From Paenibacillus anaericanus (GTDB taxonomy: Bacteria > Bacillota > Bacilli > Paenibacillales > Paenibacillaceae): a DNA stretch of 43,564 bases. The DNA is taken from NCBI RefSeq assembly GCF_003994475.1, contig NZ_RZNY01000035.1, forward strand, positions 4,656 through 48,219, read 5' to 3'. Positions 42,715-43,564 of this stretch are shown one piece after another. Position numbers and translations under genes: made by a program. The number at the start of each line of letters is the position of its first letter. Positions within the stretch are counted from its first letter, which is position 1. The notes beneath the pieces were generated by a model. That model did no database searches and had not been told where the DNA came from. It saw nothing but the letters and a program-made list of their open reading frames with translations.

Positions 42715-42748
42715 AAAAAAAAGAACACCCCCGCAGTGGAGAGCGTTC
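42715..42748 (-). terminator. Terminator downstream of the GNAT gene
   Basis: GAAC/GTTC with a wobble-rich 10-bp stem (42723-42748) is followed on the minus strand by nine T. It lies 20 nt past the GNAT stop. Confidence 0.75.
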
Positions 42749-42767
42749 CATTTTGATATCCGTTATG

Positions 42768-43298
42768 TCATTCGGCAGTAATCGCAAACAATTCGTGGTC
42801 TTCCCACGATCCGTTAATCTTCAAATATTTTTTGGACAAACCCTCATGTCTAAACCCTGCCTTTTCTAAAACACGGATAGATGGCACGTTCTTAGGCATA
42901 ACTCCAGCTTGAACACGATGCAGGCCGATTTCGTTAAAAGCATACTCCACACATAACGAGACTGCCCCTGTTGCATAACCTTTGCCGTTATGCTTCTCGT
43001 CCATAAAATAACCTAAATATGCATTTTGGAAGGGACCTCGAGCAATACCAGTTAGTGCTATTCTTCCTACAAGTTCATCCGTCTCTTTAAGAAAGATTCC
43101 GAAAGTATAAGATTCGTCGTTGGCAACCCCTTGAATACCATTGGCAATTTCACTTTTCTGTCCTTCTAGTGTGAAATGTGAATCGTCCCTGATTGGTTCA
43201 AACGGTTGAAAAAAATCACGATTTCTTAGCTTTAAGTCAAGCAGAGAGCCTGCATCCTTCATATCAAGATACCTTAAATAGATGTGGTTGTTACTCAA
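42768..43298 (-). CDS. GNAT-family N-acetyltransferase, RimJ/RimL type
   Basis: 176 aa, full-length for the RimJ/RimL/YdaF-like group. It shows YLGYFMDEKHNGKGYATGAVSLCVEYAF (acetyl-CoA loop, motif A R/Q-x-x-G-x-G/A variant NGKGYA) and HRVQAGVMPKNVPSIRVLEKAGF with the conserved N-x-x-S. Substrates of this group are ribosomal proteins or other amines; unknown here. The start is TTG with AAGGAC at 8-9 nt. Confidence 0.93.
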   Translation of the reverse strand: MSNNHIYLRYLDMKDAGSLLDLKLRNRDFFQPFEPIRDDSHFTLEGQKSEIANGIQGVANDESYTFGIFLKETDELVGRIALTGIARGPFQNAYLGYFMDEKHNGKGYATGAVSLCVEYAFNEIGLHRVQAGVMPKNVPSIRVLEKAGFRHEGLSKKYLKINGSWEDHELFAITAE

Positions 43299-43448
43299 AT
43301 GATTTCAGTCCTTTCTACAGCAAGTAATGGAAAGAAATAATAACAGCATTATTTTAAGAGGTCAATATCATTGTGGGGAGGGCCACACTCATTTTCAACT
43401 CCAATATACTATACCCAGATATAGCTAAAGGCTATAATAGATAATTAA

Positions 43449-43564
43449 TTACTCGTCTATCGCCTGTTGTAGTGCTTCAACATACGCGAGGGCAAGTTTG
43501 GAGAGCGTTATATTCTTACGACTTATCCAGCCAACATTGATGACTTCATCACATTCTAGAGGGA
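43449..43564 (-). CDS. LysR-type transcriptional regulator, C-terminal end (partial)
   Basis: Only the last approximately 38 codons are in the window. The reading frame PLECDEVINVGWISRKNITL and KLALAYVEALQQAIDE is the typical end of the LysR substrate-binding domain (INVGWI, then a helix ending near the stop). The rest of the gene, including the HTH, lies beyond the window edge. Confidence 0.6.
   Translation of the reverse strand, partial: PLECDEVINVGWISRKNITLSKLALAYVEALQQAIDE

Overview
The window looks like chromosome from a Paenibacillus-type endospore-forming Firmicute. The base composition is moderately AT-rich, Shine-Dalgarno sequences are strong, TTG and GTG starts are frequent, and there are tricistronic gerA/gerB/gerC-type germinant-receptor operons, an SLH-domain surface protein and a Bacillales-style exopolysaccharide (EPS) operon led by a CpsC/CpsD tyrosine-kinase pair. 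The genus is inferred from gene content and style. No rRNA, tRNA, CRISPR array, prophage or intact insertion sequence was found.

Layout. (1) 1-3.8 kb: htpG on the minus strand behind a sigma-A promoter and a CIRCE operator, with a large palindromic repeat and a terminator downstream; then a patatin-like lipase and a small XRE regulator on the plus strand. (2) 3.8-24.7 kb: one long minus-strand block, almost certainly a single EPS operon. In transcription order it encodes a CpsC-like chain-length protein, a CpsD-like BY-kinase, an EAR-like structured RNA, GalU, the priming sugar-phosphate transferase, a glycosyltransferase (GT), a Wzy polymerase, two GTs, two acyltransferases, two more GTs, a Wzx flippase, a pyruvyltransferase, ManC, UDP-sugar dehydrogenase and a 1077-aa secreted protein made of three approximately 305-aa repeats. 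Next comes a terminator, then a Ser/Thr-rich membrane-anchored protein. Many junctions are translationally coupled (ATGA or TGATG). The enzyme set predicts an acidic, pyruvylated and O-acetylated EPS with a mannose or mannose-derived sugar and a uronic acid, exported by the Wzx/Wzy route. (3) 24.7-26.6 kb: a structured operon leader with twin direct repeats, an orphan 105-aa ORF, about 700 bp without a gene, and the PHP-type tyrosine phosphatase that should oppose the kinase.

(4) 26.8-31.4 kb: the C-terminal remnant of an Old-Yellow-Enzyme/enoate-reductase-type flavoprotein lying in frame directly behind a methyl-accepting chemotaxis protein that has changes at its normally invariant tip; an HTH/membrane-protein pair; a DUF1697 gene; a DNA-alkylation-repeat remnant; and a GCGGAC-type intergenic repeat. 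(5) 31.4-38.8 kb: a lipid kinase gene convergent, through a 20-bp-stem terminator, with a DUF421 gene. Upstream of DUF421 on the same strand lies a decayed germinant-receptor operon (a frameshifted, truncated gerA fused to a gerC with one in-frame TGA, and no gerB). Further upstream is an intact gerA-gerB-gerC operon with a sigma-G-like promoter. (6) 38.8-43.6 kb: the RNA 2',3'-cyclic phosphodiesterase gene thpR, an SLH-domain protein, a large lipoprotein, a GNAT acetyltransferase and the 3' end of a LysR-type regulator.

Themes: cell-surface construction dominates (EPS, SLH protein, repeat protein, lipoprotein). The spore-germination region and the chemoreceptor neighbourhood both show active gene decay. 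The most unusual items are the triple-repeat secreted protein at the end of the EPS operon, the EAR-like RNA and twin-repeat leader, CIRCE control of htpG, and the single-base lesion in the second gerC.
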